Notes: generated by a model not told the origin, from the sequence alone. A stretch of 64,000 bases of DNA from an uncultured Trichococcus sp. (GCF_963667775.1 NZ_OY764015.1:2903001-2967000); one strand, 5' to 3'; positions 28,161-37,991 are shown, counted from the stretch's first letter. Translations and numbers: made by a program.

Positions 28161-30242
28161 ATGGGGAAGTTGAAAGCTATCCTATTCAAATCAAAAAAAT
28201 CGATCATTGTCACGGCGGTCCTTCTGCTGACTCTGCTGGTGGGCGGAGGTGCTGCCTACTGGTGGTATCAGAATGCCCAGGTCCAGCAAGTGTCGGTGCA
28301 AACGGCCTGGAAAGGGCAATTGGCGAAGTATGTGCCGATAACCGGCGACATCGAAGCCAGTAGCCGTAGCAGCCTTTATCCTTCGCCCACAGCCAAGATT
28401 GTCGAAGTGCTGGCGGTGGAAGGGCAAGCAGTCAAGAAAGGTGATGTGCTGGCGAGGATCGATTCGACCGAATACCGCACCCAGTTGGAAAAGCAGACCA
28501 TCAATCTTGCCAATGCAGAGGCGACGTTAGCCTATCTATCCGGGAGCAGCGCAGAAATGGACAAGGCATCTTCCCAAAATGCGGTGAGCCAAGCGGGGAT
28601 TGCGTTGGAAAATGCCCGATCCAATTACAGCGCGGCGCAAGGTAATCTTGATGACATCAATACGCTCAACGCAAATGCCATCAAGCAGGCAAATATAGCC
28701 CTGGAGAACGCCCGGTCGAATTATGTCACGGCCACCTCCAATTTGGAGGCGCGGGGAACGCTCTACGACAATGCGGTGAGCCAAGCTCAAATAGCCTTGG
28801 AGAGCGCCCAAGCGAACGCTGCAGCATTAACGGATAAACTGCATAACGTCGAAATAGCCAACGCGAATGCGGTCGGCCAAGCCGAACTGACTTTGGAAAA
28901 TGCCAAGGGGCATTACTGGATCGCAAAAAAGAATTTGGATGATCTGAAAAATGCCCTGCATGAAGCCGAATGTGCGTTGGAGACTGCTAAAGCAACCTAC
29001 GAGAGTGCAAAACTGAATCTGGATATCGTCAAAGCCTTGTATGATTCCGATCCGATTCTGTATGCAGTGGACTATCAGTTGGCGCAACAGGCTGTCACCG
29101 CTGCCGAAACGGCGGTATGGAACGCTGAACTGGCTTTTGACAGCGCTGAAATGGACTATCAAGCCGGCTATGATGCGGCGAAATTGGCAGTGATCGATGC
29201 CGAAACGGCTGTCCGCAGCGCGGAAATCGCGCTTTCGAATGCCGAAAACGCAGCCGACGCTGAATATGCTGCAGCCGCAAAAGCGGTTTCGGACAGCGAA
29301 GCAGCTGTGAGCAGCGCGGAAATCGCACTTTCGAATGCCGAAAGCGCGGGCTCTCTTGAATATGCGGCAGCCGAAAAAGCCGTCAGCGACAGCGAAGCCG
29401 CTGTACGCAATGCGGAAATCAGCGTTTCAAATGCCAGAAGCGGTGCAGCCGTAAAATATGAGGCGGCAATCAAGGCGATCAGCGATGGCGAAAAATCTGT
29501 CCGGAGCGCGGAAATCGCTCTTTCGAATCTGAATACCACGGCAAGCTTTTCGAGCGCAACAGCAGAGGAAAGGATCTCCAATCAAGCCGACCAGATTGCT
29601 CTCCTGAAAACGGACATCGCCTATTTGAACAAAAAAATCGAGGAGTGTGATCTGAAAGCCAATGTCGACGGCATTGTGACAAAGATGGATGTAGTGGCGA
29701 ACGAATATCCTCAGATTGGCGATGCCATCATCATCGACGGGGCGACCGAATATGTGATCAGCTTGGCTGTCAGCCAGTATGACAGCGTCACTATGCGGGT
29801 AGGCCAAAAGGCAACCGTCAAGGTGAAAGGAGTCGCTGCGGAATACGCTGGGATTGTCTCTGAAATCGGCCAATTGGCGGAAAAATCCGCGACCGCAGCT
29901 GATCAGGATGCGAAAGTCGCGGTAAAAATAACGATCACCGAGCCTGATGAAAACATCAAGGTGGGTTATGAAGCCGATGCGGAAATCATCACGGTCGAAA
30001 GGCTCGATGCCCTGCGCGTGAACTATGAGGCTGTTCAAATCGAAGCGGAATCCGGAAAAGCGTATGTATATGTTGTGGACAGCGGAAACCGAGCCGAAAA
30101 AAGATACATCGAAACCGGGCTGGAAACAGAATATGATATTGAAGTATTGGATGGTTTGGTGGAAGGGGAACGATACGTCGCTGATCCGAACAAGGAACTT
30201 GTGGACGGTGTCAAGGTAAAGGACAGCGGTGAAGCCGATTGA
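28161..30242 (+). CDS. Very long membrane-fusion (periplasmic adaptor-like) protein with 32-residue repeats
   Basis: A 693-residue HlyD/MacA-like adaptor with an N-terminal membrane helix (residues 16-36), a lipoyl-like half motif (IVEVLAVEGQAVKKGDVLARID), a very long Ala-rich helical region (about 110-480), the second lipoyl half (CDLKANVDGIVTKMDV) and beta-barrel domains. The helical region contains two blocks of tandem 32-residue repeats: four at residues 141-268 and three and a half from residue 343. Typical Gram-positive relatives are much shorter. It is divergent from an FtsX-type ABC pair and is its probable partner. The ATG at 28161 has GAGGGGG eight bases upstream. Confidence 0.88.
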   Translation: MGKLKAILFKSKKSIIVTAVLLLTLLVGGGAAYWWYQNAQVQQVSVQTAWKGQLAKYVPITGDIEASSRSSLYPSPTAKIVEVLAVEGQAVKKGDVLARIDSTEYRTQLEKQTINLANAEATLAYLSGSSAEMDKASSQNAVSQAGIALENARSNYSAAQGNLDDINTLNANAIKQANIALENARSNYVTATSNLEARGTLYDNAVSQAQIALESAQANAAALTDKLHNVEIANANAVGQAELTLENAKGHYWIAKKNLDDLKNALHEAECALETAKATYESAKLNLDIVKALYDSDPILYAVDYQLAQQAVTAAETAVWNAELAFDSAEMDYQAGYDAAKLAVIDAETAVRSAEIALSNAENAADAEYAAAAKAVSDSEAAVSSAEIALSNAESAGSLEYAAAEKAVSDSEAAVRNAEISVSNARSGAAVKYEAAIKAISDGEKSVRSAEIALSNLNTTASFSSATAEERISNQADQIALLKTDIAYLNKKIEECDLKANVDGIVTKMDVVANEYPQIGDAIIIDGATEYVISLAVSQYDSVTMRVGQKATVKVKGVAAEYAGIVSEIGQLAEKSATAADQDAKVAVKITITEPDENIKVGYEADAEIITVERLDALRVNYEAVQIEAESGKAYVYVVDSGNRAEKRYIETGLETEYDIEVLDGLVEGERYVADPNKELVDGVKVKDSGEAD
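28581..28964 (+). repeat. Four tandem 96-bp coding repeats (32 residues each)
   Basis: Units start AVSQAGIALENARSNY, AIKQANIALENARSNY, AVSQAQIALESAQANA and AVGQAELTLENAKGHY, each exactly 32 residues after the last. Confidence 0.85.
29187..29530 (+). repeat. Three and a half tandem 96-bp coding repeats
   Basis: Units start AVIDAETAVRSAEIALSNAE, AVSDSEAAVSSAEIALSNAE, AVSDSEAAVRNAEISVSNAR and AISDGEKSVRSAEIALSN at 29187, 29283, 29379 and 29475. Confidence 0.85.
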
Positions 30243-30391
30243 CGCATCGGGCTGGGTCGATCCTCGAGCCTTCAGAAAGTGAATCCCTATCCACAAGTAT
30301 GGAGTTAGCGTATAATGGAAGAGCGGAATCAGGAAAAGTGCAGTCGGTCCGATGAGGAACCATCAATAATAATCAGAAAGAGGATTTTACC

Positions 30392-30892
30392 ATGTCGAAG
30401 TTAGGTTTGCAGCTCAGCCCGGCAGACAGCGAAAGCAAATGTTGGGTGGCGGAAATTACCGGAGCGGACGAAGTATACATTTTAAAAAGAGACTTCATCC
30501 CGGCCGAACCGGAAGGCGGATGGATCCTCTACGATGGCTGGTACCAGCTGAATGGAGCGGTGCCCGGTGTCACGGAATTCAAAAAAGAATATATCCGCAT
30601 CAAGGACGGAAAAGTCAGAAGGAACCTTCCATTCCGGGAACTCGTCGAAAGCCTGGATGACATAAAAGCCGGTGAAGGCCCTCGTGTTGAAAGGATGCGC
30701 AAGGAAATCATCGCCATTTTGGATGAGATCAAAGAAGCGGCCTACTGTGAGCCTGTGGTGGAGGGCATCGAAAAACAAAAGGAAGATTTGGACATGGCGG
30801 ATGAGCCGGATCAGATCAAGAACGCGCTCTACATGCTGAAAAAACAAAAGCAATCCTATATCCAGCAGTACCGAAAGATGTTCAACCTATAA
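30392..30892 (+). CDS. Hypothetical protein, 166 residues
   Basis: A soluble, acidic protein I do not recognise. The first half looks like a small beta domain (WVAEITGADEVYILKRDFIP, GGWILYDGWYQLNGAV), the second half is charged and helical (KIAEGPRVERMRKEIIAILDE-like segment, then MLKKQKQSYIQQYRKMFNL at the end). The ribosome site AAGAGGA precedes the ATG. It stands alone between the membrane-fusion gene and two acetyltransferases. The start and coding character are convincing; the function is not known. Confidence 0.7.
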   Translation: MSKLGLQLSPADSESKCWVAEITGADEVYILKRDFIPAEPEGGWILYDGWYQLNGAVPGVTEFKKEYIRIKDGKVRRNLPFRELVESLDDIKAGEGPRVERMRKEIIAILDEIKEAAYCEPVVEGIEKQKEDLDMADEPDQIKNALYMLKKQKQSYIQQYRKMFNL

Positions 30893-30998
30893 GGAACGGA
30901 ATCACCCAAAATGAAGAAAGACAGCAAAAAAATACTGAAAACAACAAAATTTCCGGTATAATCTTATGTAAATGAAAAAAATGGAAGGCGGTGGAGCA

Positions 30999-31499
30999 AT
31001 GATCAGAAAAGCAATGCCAGCGGATCTGCCTGCAATCATGGAAATCATCAATGAGGCGAAAGTCACGCTGAAGGCATCAGGCATCGATCAATGGCAAAAA
31101 GGGTACCCGAATGAAGCGGTCATTCTTCAGGATATGGCCGGAGGGTACAGCTATATCTACTTGCGGGATGGCATTCCAGCGGCAACTTTTGCACTTTTCT
31201 ACGGCGAGGACCCTACCTATAAAGTCATCACCGAGGGCCAATGGCTGACGGATAATCCCTACACGGTCATCCATCGCATCACGATCAAAGGGACTTTCCG
31301 TGGTCAGGGCGTTCTTGGGGAAATCGTCGCATGGGCTGCTGATGAATCGCGTAAAAGAGGCTATACCAGTATGCGCATCGATACGCATCCCGATAACAAG
31401 AGTATGCAACGTGCCCTGCAGAAAGCCGGTTACTCCTACTGCGGCCACATCCTGACGAGCATCGGCGATATGCGTTGGGGTTACGAAAAGGTACTGTAA
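30999..31499 (+). CDS. GNAT family N-acetyltransferase
   Basis: A 166-residue acetyltransferase of the Gcn5 fold. It starts MIRKAMPADLPAIMEIINEAK, has the acetyl-CoA loop FRGQGVLGEIVAWAADE around residue 100 and the C-terminal SMQRALQKAGYSYCG. The ATG at 30999 follows AAGGCGG seven bases upstream; an ATG at 30972 would add nine residues. A terminator follows, so it is probably monocistronic. The acceptor substrate is not predictable. Confidence 0.87.
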   Translation: MIRKAMPADLPAIMEIINEAKVTLKASGIDQWQKGYPNEAVILQDMAGGYSYIYLRDGIPAATFALFYGEDPTYKVITEGQWLTDNPYTVIHRITIKGTFRGQGVLGEIVAWAADESRKRGYTSMRIDTHPDNKSMQRALQKAGYSYCGHILTSIGDMRWGYEKVL

Positions 31500-31518
31500 A
31501 AAGAACTCTGCAGATTTT

Positions 31519-31559
31519 CGAGAAGGATTGCGCCTGACTAAGAGGTGCAATCCTTTTCG
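31519..31559 (+). terminator. Intrinsic terminator
   Basis: CGAGAAGGATTGCGCCT pairs with AGGTGCAATCCTTTTCG through 17 pairs including two G-U. Confidence 0.8.
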
Positions 31560-31601
31560 CATGGAGTGATCGATCAGTGTAAATGATGAGGAGTTAATAA
31601 A

Positions 31602-32135
31602 ATGAATGTGCAACTAAAAAATTTACCATTGAACGAGGACCTGATCCAGACAGTGTGCCATTGGGAAAATGATCCGGCTATTTCACCGTTCATCACGCCG
31701 CACTATGATGAAGCAAGCGAGCTGCCTTTGGTGACGGAAGACGATGTCCGCGAGAGCCTATCGAATCCGGACAAGCGCAATTATTTCATCTGCGTGGATG
31801 ACAAGCCAGTCGGGATCGCGTCTATCATCCGCGACTTCCCGGCCCTGTTGGGAAATAACGTAAATACAGCCTGGTTGGGCATCTTCATAGGCGATCCGGA
31901 GTGGCGCAACAAAGGCATCGGCAAAACGGTCATGGCCCTGTATGAAGAAGAATGCCGGAGTCTCGGCTATCAACGCATCGAACTGGGGGTCTTTTCCCAC
32001 AATGCCGGAGCAATAAGGCTGTATGAAAGATCCGGCTTCACACAAATAGGCATCATTCCTCACTTCACCTATTCACAAGGTCAATGGCGCGATGACATCC
32101 GGATGGAAAAGATTCTCTGTCACAATCTAGGATAA
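31602..32135 (+). CDS. GNAT family N-acetyltransferase, RimJ/RimL-like
   Basis: A 177-residue acetyltransferase. The acetyl-CoA motif is PEWRNKGIGKTVMALYEEE near residue 103 and the C-terminal motif is HNAGAIRLYERSGFTQIG. It begins with an acceptor-side region rich in acidic residues. It is separated from the previous acetyltransferase by a terminator, so it is transcribed on its own, possibly together with the YibE/F genes 40 bases downstream. Substrate unknown. Confidence 0.87.
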   Translation: MNVQLKNLPLNEDLIQTVCHWENDPAISPFITPHYDEASELPLVTEDDVRESLSNPDKRNYFICVDDKPVGIASIIRDFPALLGNNVNTAWLGIFIGDPEWRNKGIGKTVMALYEEECRSLGYQRIELGVFSHNAGAIRLYERSGFTQIGIIPHFTYSQGQWRDDIRMEKILCHNLG

Positions 32136-32175
32136 AATCCATGCGGCAATCTATTGGAGGGAGGAAAAACAAAGA

Positions 32176-33297
32176 ATGAAAAAAGGAGTGTTGGTTAGAT
32201 CTAAACGTATATTATTGACCTTTTTTGCGGTGTTGTTGGGGATGCTGACGCTATTCAGCTACAACAACTACGCGTGGTACGAAGAGCCGATCGCCAAGAT
32301 AACCGCAGCTGAAGCTGTCGGCACTGATGCAACGATCGGCGCCGGGCAGGAAAACTATCCCGTATACTATCAACAACTGACGGCTGTGCTGATGAACGGG
32401 GAGTCGGTAGGAGAACTGATTGTGCTGGAAAACAGCTATTCCGATTCACTTGCTTACAGCCAAATGTACCGCGAAGACGATGAGGTCTTCCTTTCATTGA
32501 GCGAGGGGGACACGGGCGCCATGACAGGCAAAATCGTCGGAGTAAAGCGGGATAAATATGTTGTGCTTTTTGGGTCCTTGTTTCTTTTCGCACTTGTGGC
32601 AACAGCGGGGAAAAAAGGCCTGCTTTCTCTGGTCAGTATTGCAGGGAACATTTTGTTGTTCGGCGTCGCTCTGTACAGTTATGAAATTGCGGATAATGCA
32701 CAACTATTATGGATCAGCAGTGCGGCAGTGATCGGATGGACCGTTCTGACGCTCCTCTTGGTCAGCGGCAGAAACAGAAAGACTTACGCAGCGATTCTTG
32801 CCACTTTGATAGGGACGTTCATGACCTTGATCATCGCTTATGGGGTCATTTTCTTGACGAACGGTCAGGGCTTGCGTTACGAAGAAATGCAGTTTGTGAC
32901 GCATTATCCGCGGCGCATCTTCCTGTCGAGCATTTTGATCGGCTCGCTGGGTGCGGTGATGGATGTTGCCATCACGATGACTGCGGCCATCCAGGAACTG
33001 TACGAAAAAGACCCTGCGATATCAGCCGGAGCCTTATTGCAGTCCGGACGTGAAATCGGCAAGGACATCATGGGGACGATGGCGAATGTGCTGCTTTTTG
33101 CCTATGTCAGCGGAGCGATTCCGACACTCGTTTTTTATTTGGAGAACGGCTCTGATGTATTTTATACCTTTTCAATGCAATTATCTTTGGAAATCACCCG
33201 GGCTTTGGCAGGCAGTCTAGGCATCGTTTTGACGGTTCCGTTGGCAATGTTCATAGCAGTCCGTCTGATTCCCAAGAAAGTGGGTGATCGCCGATGA
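32176..33297 (+). CDS. YibE/F-like membrane protein (first of a pair)
   Basis: A 373-residue YibE/F family protein: an N-terminal helix, an outer domain (residues 35-125), then about seven helices. The conserved core motifs FLSSILIGSLGAVMDVAITM and GREIGKDIMGTMANVLLFAY are present. The second gene overlaps its end by four bases and encodes a shorter paralogue, so the two probably act as a heteromeric membrane complex. The family is common in Firmicutes and lactococci, but its function is not established. The ribosome site is GGAGGGAGG. Confidence 0.88.
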   Translation: MKKGVLVRSKRILLTFFAVLLGMLTLFSYNNYAWYEEPIAKITAAEAVGTDATIGAGQENYPVYYQQLTAVLMNGESVGELIVLENSYSDSLAYSQMYREDDEVFLSLSEGDTGAMTGKIVGVKRDKYVVLFGSLFLFALVATAGKKGLLSLVSIAGNILLFGVALYSYEIADNAQLLWISSAAVIGWTVLTLLLVSGRNRKTYAAILATLIGTFMTLIIAYGVIFLTNGQGLRYEEMQFVTHYPRRIFLSSILIGSLGAVMDVAITMTAAIQELYEKDPAISAGALLQSGREIGKDIMGTMANVLLFAYVSGAIPTLVFYLENGSDVFYTFSMQLSLEITRALAGSLGIVLTVPLAMFIAVRLIPKKVGDRR

Positions 33298-34055
33298 GCG
33301 TGCAACTGGTATTGGCGCTGCTGCTTTTGCTGCTGATGGGTGCGGTGGGCGGCAAACGTGGGATTTCTTCGTTCCTGTCGTTGTTTTTCAACTTTGCGGT
33401 CCTCTATGTATTGGTGTTGCTGTTGATCAATGGCTTTCCTGCACTTTTTGTGACTTTGTTGGCGTGTGCGGTGGTCAGCTGCATCAATTTATTCTACATA
33501 AATGGCGTGAACGTCAAGACCAAGGCGGCTTTCATCGCCACAATCGTCACTACGTTCTTTTTGTTGTTGTTGATCATTGCCGTGCATCGGTTTGCGATGA
33601 TTCAGGGCTTCGGTCCCGAGGAAGTGGAAGAATACACGACGCTTTCCTTTTTTGTGAATGTGGATTTCGTCCAAATCGGTATTTGTACGATGCTTACAGG
33701 GACGATTGCGGCCATCACGGATACGGCCATCTCCATTTCGTCCTCGTTGCATGAAGTCCATCACCGCAATCCGCAGTTGGACGAAAAGGAATTGTTCCGT
33801 TCGGGGATGACGATCGGCAAGGACATCATCGGAACGACGACGAACACGCTGTATTTTTCCTTCATCGGCGGGTACCTCGCGCTGTTCCTCTGGTTCAGGG
33901 ATCTGTCCTATTCTTTCGGGGAGGCGCTGAACGCAAAAGTGCTTGTTTCAGAGCTGCTCTCGATGTTTGTCATCGGCATCGGAGTGACCGGTATCATCCC
34001 GCTCACTGCTTGGGTCACGGCGCGCATGTTGTTGAACAAATCGTCCGGAGTTTAA
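33294..34055 (+). CDS. YibE/F-like membrane protein (second of a pair)
   Basis: A 253-residue polytopic protein that lacks the outer domain of its upstream paralogue but keeps the membrane core (LTGTIAAITDTAISISSSLHE and GMTIGKDIIGTTTNTLYFSF). The start codon overlaps the end of the first gene (ATGA arrangement), showing translational coupling. Together they look like a two-subunit transporter or channel. Function unknown. Confidence 0.87.
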   Translation: MSVQLVLALLLLLLMGAVGGKRGISSFLSLFFNFAVLYVLVLLLINGFPALFVTLLACAVVSCINLFYINGVNVKTKAAFIATIVTTFFLLLLIIAVHRFAMIQGFGPEEVEEYTTLSFFVNVDFVQIGICTMLTGTIAAITDTAISISSSLHEVHHRNPQLDEKELFRSGMTIGKDIIGTTTNTLYFSFIGGYLALFLWFRDLSYSFGEALNAKVLVSELLSMFVIGIGVTGIIPLTAWVTARMLLNKSSGV

Positions 34056-34062
34056 ATATGTA

Positions 34063-34090
34063 TTGCCAATCAAAGAAATTGCTCTATAAT
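34063..34090 (+). promoter_or_regulatory. Promoter of the DUF1846 gene
   Basis: TTGCCA, 16 bases, TATAAT. It implies a leader of about 110 bases before the ATG. Confidence 0.65.
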
Positions 34091-34207
34091 AGTTAGAGTT
34101 GAAATCAAAGCTTTTTCGATGATGCTGGGGACACTTTTCTGCATCCGGAAAGAGGCGCGTAATAGCACGTATACAGATAGACCATTTAGACAATTGGAGG
34201 AAAACAG

Positions 34208-35716
34208 ATGAAGAAAATCGGCTTTGATCCACAGAAGTACATTGAAGAGCAATCGAAATATATCCTCGAACGGGTAAACAATTACGATAAATTGTATCTT
34301 GAATTCGGAGGAAAACTGATCGGAGACAAGCATGCGAAACGCGTATTGCCTGGCTTCGATGAAGACGCAAAAATAAAATTGCTGCAAAAATTGAAGGACC
34401 AAGCGGAGATTTTGATTTGTGTATATGCGGGGGATATCGAACGCAATAAAATCCGCGGCGACTACGGCATCACTTATGATATGGACGTATTCCGCTTGAT
34501 CGATGAGCTGAGAGATTATGGATTATCCGTCAACAGTGTCGTCATCACGCGCTATAATGGACAACCGGCCACCAAAGTGTTCATCAACAAACTCGAAAAA
34601 CGCGACATCAAAGTCTATACCCATGGCGCCATCGAAGGTTATCCTTCCAATATCGAAAAGATCGTCAGCGAAGAGGGCTTCGGCCAGAATACTTATATTC
34701 CTACGACCAAGCCGATTGTCGTCGTTACCGCTCCGGGTCCCGGCAGCGGCAAGTTGGCTACCTGCTTGAACCAGCTGTACCACGAACGCCGTCAAGGACG
34801 CGTGGCCGGCTATTCCAAGTTCGAGACTTTCCCGGTCTGGAATGTTCCATTGAAGCATCCGTTGAACATCGCCTATGAAGCCGCAACAGTCGATCTGAAG
34901 GACGTCAACATGATGGACAACTATCATTTTGAGACCTACAACGAAGTGGCGGTCAACTACAACCGCGATCTGGAGACTTTCCCGGTCATCAAACGGATCA
35001 TTGAACGCATCACCGGCAAAGAGTCCGTCTACCAATCACCGACTGATATGGGCGTGAACCGAGTAGGTTTCGGCATCACCGATGATGAAGCGATCCGCGA
35101 AGCATCGAAGCAGGAAATCATCCGCCGCAGCTTCGACACGGAATGCGACTATAAGAAAGGCCTGAGCGATGAAGAGACGCGCGATCATATGCGTTTGATC
35201 ATGGAAGAACTTGAGCTGAAGCAGGAAGACCGCGCACCGGTAAAACCTGCTCGCGCATACGCGGAACGCTTGATGAAACGGACAGTCGACAACGAAATTC
35301 CTGCGGTCATCGCTTTCGAATTGAACGACGGACGAATCATCACCGGCAGGACTTCCGATCTGATGGATGCTTGTTCCTCTGCCATCTTGAACGCGATCAA
35401 AGCCTTGGCAAACATTTCCGACGATATCCTGTTGTTGTCTCCGGTCATTCTGGAGCCGATCAAAAAGCTGAAGAGCGATGGCTTGCATAAGCGCATCCCG
35501 ACATTGACTGCGAACGAGATCCTGATCGCTCTATCCATTTCAGCGGTCACGAATCCGACAGCTCAGTTGGCTTACGATAAACTTTCCGAGCTGAAGGATG
35601 TGCAGGCCCATTCGACGGTCATCCTTAACAAAGATGATGATCAGATCCTCCGGAATCTTGGCCTCGACATCACTTGCGATCCGGTTTACCCATCCGAGAA
35701 TCTTTACTACGTATAA
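34208..35716 (+). CDS. DUF1846 family protein
   Basis: A 502-residue cytoplasmic protein of the DUF1846 family, which is widespread in Firmicutes. It starts [20 protein letters not shown] and contains a nucleotide-binding-like [19 protein letters not shown] near residue 180, followed by conserved blocks [17 protein letters not shown] and [15 protein letters not shown]. Length matches the family. The biochemical role is not established. It has its own promoter and a terminator that also serves the convergent Lrp gene. Confidence 0.92.
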   Translation: MKKIGFDPQKYIEEQSKYILERVNNYDKLYLEFGGKLIGDKHAKRVLPGFDEDAKIKLLQKLKDQAEILICVYAGDIERNKIRGDYGITYDMDVFRLIDELRDYGLSVNSVVITRYNGQPATKVFINKLEKRDIKVYTHGAIEGYPSNIEKIVSEEGFGQNTYIPTTKPIVVVTAPGPGSGKLATCLNQLYHERRQGRVAGYSKFETFPVWNVPLKHPLNIAYEAATVDLKDVNMMDNYHFETYNEVAVNYNRDLETFPVIKRIIERITGKESVYQSPTDMGVNRVGFGITDDEAIREASKQEIIRRSFDTECDYKKGLSDEETRDHMRLIMEELELKQEDRAPVKPARAYAERLMKRTVDNEIPAVIAFELNDGRIITGRTSDLMDACSSAILNAIKALANISDDILLLSPVILEPIKKLKSDGLHKRIPTLTANEILIALSISAVTNPTAQLAYDKLSELKDVQAHSTVILNKDDDQILRNLGLDITCDPVYPSENLYYV

Positions 35717-35765
35717 TAGAGTGTGATGAATCGCGTTTGCGATAAATCGTCAGAATCCAATTTCA

Positions 35766-35810
35766 AAGGCTATCCTATCCCTATCATTTTCGGGAGAGGA
35801 TAGCTTTTTT
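35766..35810. terminator. Bidirectional intrinsic terminator
   Basis: AAAGGCTATCCTATCCC pairs with GGGAGAGGATAGCTTTTTT, one mismatch aside. Confidence 0.85.
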
Positions 35811-35834
35811 CTGGGCTGATGCGGATCGTTATTG

Positions 35835-36275
35835 TCATTGATCCTCAAAATGGATACCCCTGGGACCGACCGAGGTGGAGAAGACGATTTGCGTGTAGGT
35901 CTTGCCGAACTGCTGCAGTTCGCCGATGAAAGTATCCAATTCCTTCGTCGTCGGAAAGGCAACCTTCAGAAGCATCGAAAATTCTCCGGTCACGCAGTTG
36001 CACTCCAACACATTCGGGATACCTTCCACGAATGGATAAAACACCGGCTTTTGCTTGGGATCGACCTCCAGATTGATGAAAGCTTTGATGTTGTAACCCA
36101 GCGCCTGAAGGTTTACGTGAGCGCCGTAATCCGTGATGATGCCGTTCCTTTCCAGTTGTGCGATCCTTGCAGAAATCGCCGGCGAAGACAGAAAGGTGGC
36201 CTCACCGATTTCCTTCAGCGAAGCCCGCGCATTCGTCTGCAGAATGTTCAAAATTTGTTTATCGATTTTATCCAT
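35835..36275 (-). CDS. Lrp/AsnC family transcriptional regulator
   Basis: A 146-residue Lrp-type regulator. The helix-turn-helix is at residues 17-45 (ASLKEIGEATFLSSPAISAR) and the RAM ligand domain follows with GYNIKAFINLEV and EGIPNVLECNCVTGEFSMLL. It is divergent from aspartate ammonia-lyase, so it may control that gene in response to an amino acid. An inverted repeat GTTTGCTT/AAGCAAAC (36298-36305 and 36342-36349) in the shared region is a candidate site. Confidence 0.9.
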   Translation of the reverse strand: MDKIDKQILNILQTNARASLKEIGEATFLSSPAISARIAQLERNGIITDYGAHVNLQALGYNIKAFINLEVDPKQKPVFYPFVEGIPNVLECNCVTGEFSMLLKVAFPTTKELDTFIGELQQFGKTYTQIVFSTSVGPRGIHFEDQ

Positions 36276-36526
36276 TGGAGGTTCCTTCCCTTTTCTTGTT
36301 TGCTTTGTATTCTTAAGATTTTATATCATACCTATCATGGGAAGCAAACGAATACTGACATGACTTAAGAAAATAAAGTTATATCGGAAACAGCATGGGA
36401 TTCTTCTGTGGAAAGGTCGAATATGCAGGTTTTGTTCGCAACTTCCTTTGAGCTGTTTTAATCAGTTTGTCAGGGTGGTATTGTTTCCTCTATGAAGTAC
36501 AGAAAAATTTCAGGGGGCAAACAGAG

Positions 36527-37942
36527 ATGAACATGAGAATTGAAGCAGACTCGATCGGAACGTTAGCAGTACCCACAGAAGCGTATTATGGTGTGCAATC
36601 GTCGCGCGCAAAGGAAAATTTTTCCATCACGGGCAGGAATCTGCATCCTGAATTGGTCAAAAGCTTGGCACGGATCAAGAAAGCCGCAGCTGTCGTAAAC
36701 GCTCAATCGGGTAACCTGGCAGTCGGAAAAAAGGATGCGATTGTCCAAGCCTGCGACGAAATTGTGGCGGGATATTTTCAGGAAGCCTTCATCGTGGATG
36801 CCATCCAAGGCGGTGCCGGTACTTCAGCCAACATGAATGCCAACGAAGTCATCGCCAATCGGGCCATCGAAATATTGGGCGGGAGAAAGGGTGACTACCG
36901 TATCGTTCATCCGAATGACGATGTGAATCTTTGCCAGTCCACCAACGATGTCTTCCCGACAGCGGGTAAAATGACCGTCCTGAAGCTGCTGCCGGAGCTG
37001 GTTGCTGAACTGGAAAAGTTGGAGAGCGCATTGGGTGACAAGGCCGAAGCATTTGGCGGGGTCATCAAGATGGGGCGTACGCAAATGCAGGATGCGGTCC
37101 CGACCACGTTGGGGAGGACGTTCCAGGCTTATCAATCCTTCGTCAAAAGGGATATCCGCCACCTCTTGGGAGCTTCGGAAGAGATGAAGAGCCTCAATAT
37201 CGGCGGGACCGCTATCGGCAATACCATCAATGCGACGCCGGAATACCTAGAGAACATCACAGCTTTTGTGAGCAAAGAAGCGGGGATTGCTTTCACACAG
37301 GCGGATGACCTTTTCGATGCTACCCAGAACGTAGATGGCTTCGTCAGGGTGTCGGCGGCAATCAAGACGGCGGCGTTGAACTTGTCGAAGATGAGCAATG
37401 ATCTGCGCTTGTTGTCGAGCGGACCGAGGGCGGGTATCGGTGAAATCAATTTGCCTGCCAAGCAAAACGGCTCTTCGATCATGCCGGGAAAAGTGAATCC
37501 GGTGATACCCGAAGTCGTTTCGCAAGTCGCTTTCCGCGTAATCGGAAACGATTTGACCATCACGATGGCCGCCGAATCCGGCCAGCTGGAGCTGAACGCC
37601 TTCGAACCGATCATTTTCCATTCGCTGTTTGAATCAATCGACTGCTTGGCGCATGCGGTCGCCACGCTGACCGCCAATTGCATCACAGGGATCCAAGCCA
37701 ATGAGATGGCCTGCTACAGACAGGTGGAGGAGAGCGCCGGCATTGCGACCGCCCTTTGCCCGACAATCGGATACCAAAAAGCTAGCGCAATCGCCAAAGA
37801 ATCCCTGGAGACAGGGAAAACAGTCAGGGAATTGGTACTTGAAAAAGGCTTGTTAACGATTGCGGAAACGGACAGCATCCTCGATCTGAAGCACATGGCT
37901 GGCATCCCAGCTGCGATGTTGCTGAGGGATAAAGCCATCTGA
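36527..37942 (+). CDS. aspA: Aspartate ammonia-lyase
   Basis: A 471-residue member of the fumarase/aspartase superfamily that deaminates L-aspartate to fumarate. The signature loop SSIMPGKVNP begins near residue 316, preceded by the conserved TQMQDAVPTTLG and GTAIGNTINATPEY blocks. GTSANMNANEVIANRA near residue 95 is typical of aspartase and also of class II fumarase, but overall pattern fits aspartase better. The ATG at 36527 has AGGGGG nine bases upstream. Control by the divergent Lrp-type gene is likely but inferred. Confidence 0.88.
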   Translation: MNMRIEADSIGTLAVPTEAYYGVQSSRAKENFSITGRNLHPELVKSLARIKKAAAVVNAQSGNLAVGKKDAIVQACDEIVAGYFQEAFIVDAIQGGAGTSANMNANEVIANRAIEILGGRKGDYRIVHPNDDVNLCQSTNDVFPTAGKMTVLKLLPELVAELEKLESALGDKAEAFGGVIKMGRTQMQDAVPTTLGRTFQAYQSFVKRDIRHLLGASEEMKSLNIGGTAIGNTINATPEYLENITAFVSKEAGIAFTQADDLFDATQNVDGFVRVSAAIKTAALNLSKMSNDLRLLSSGPRAGIGEINLPAKQNGSSIMPGKVNPVIPEVVSQVAFRVIGNDLTITMAAESGQLELNAFEPIIFHSLFESIDCLAHAVATLTANCITGIQANEMACYRQVEESAGIATALCPTIGYQKASAIAKESLETGKTVRELVLEKGLLTIAETDSILDLKHMAGIPAAMLLRDKAI

Positions 37943-37952
37943 GCGACAAATG

Positions 37953-37991
37953 AAAAGCAAGCCCGGGAGATGATCCTGGACTTGCTTTTTT
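37953..37991 (+). terminator. Intrinsic terminator after aspA
   Basis: AAAAGCAAGCCCGGGA pairs with TCCTGGACTTGCTTTT, one mismatch, then T run. Confidence 0.75.
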
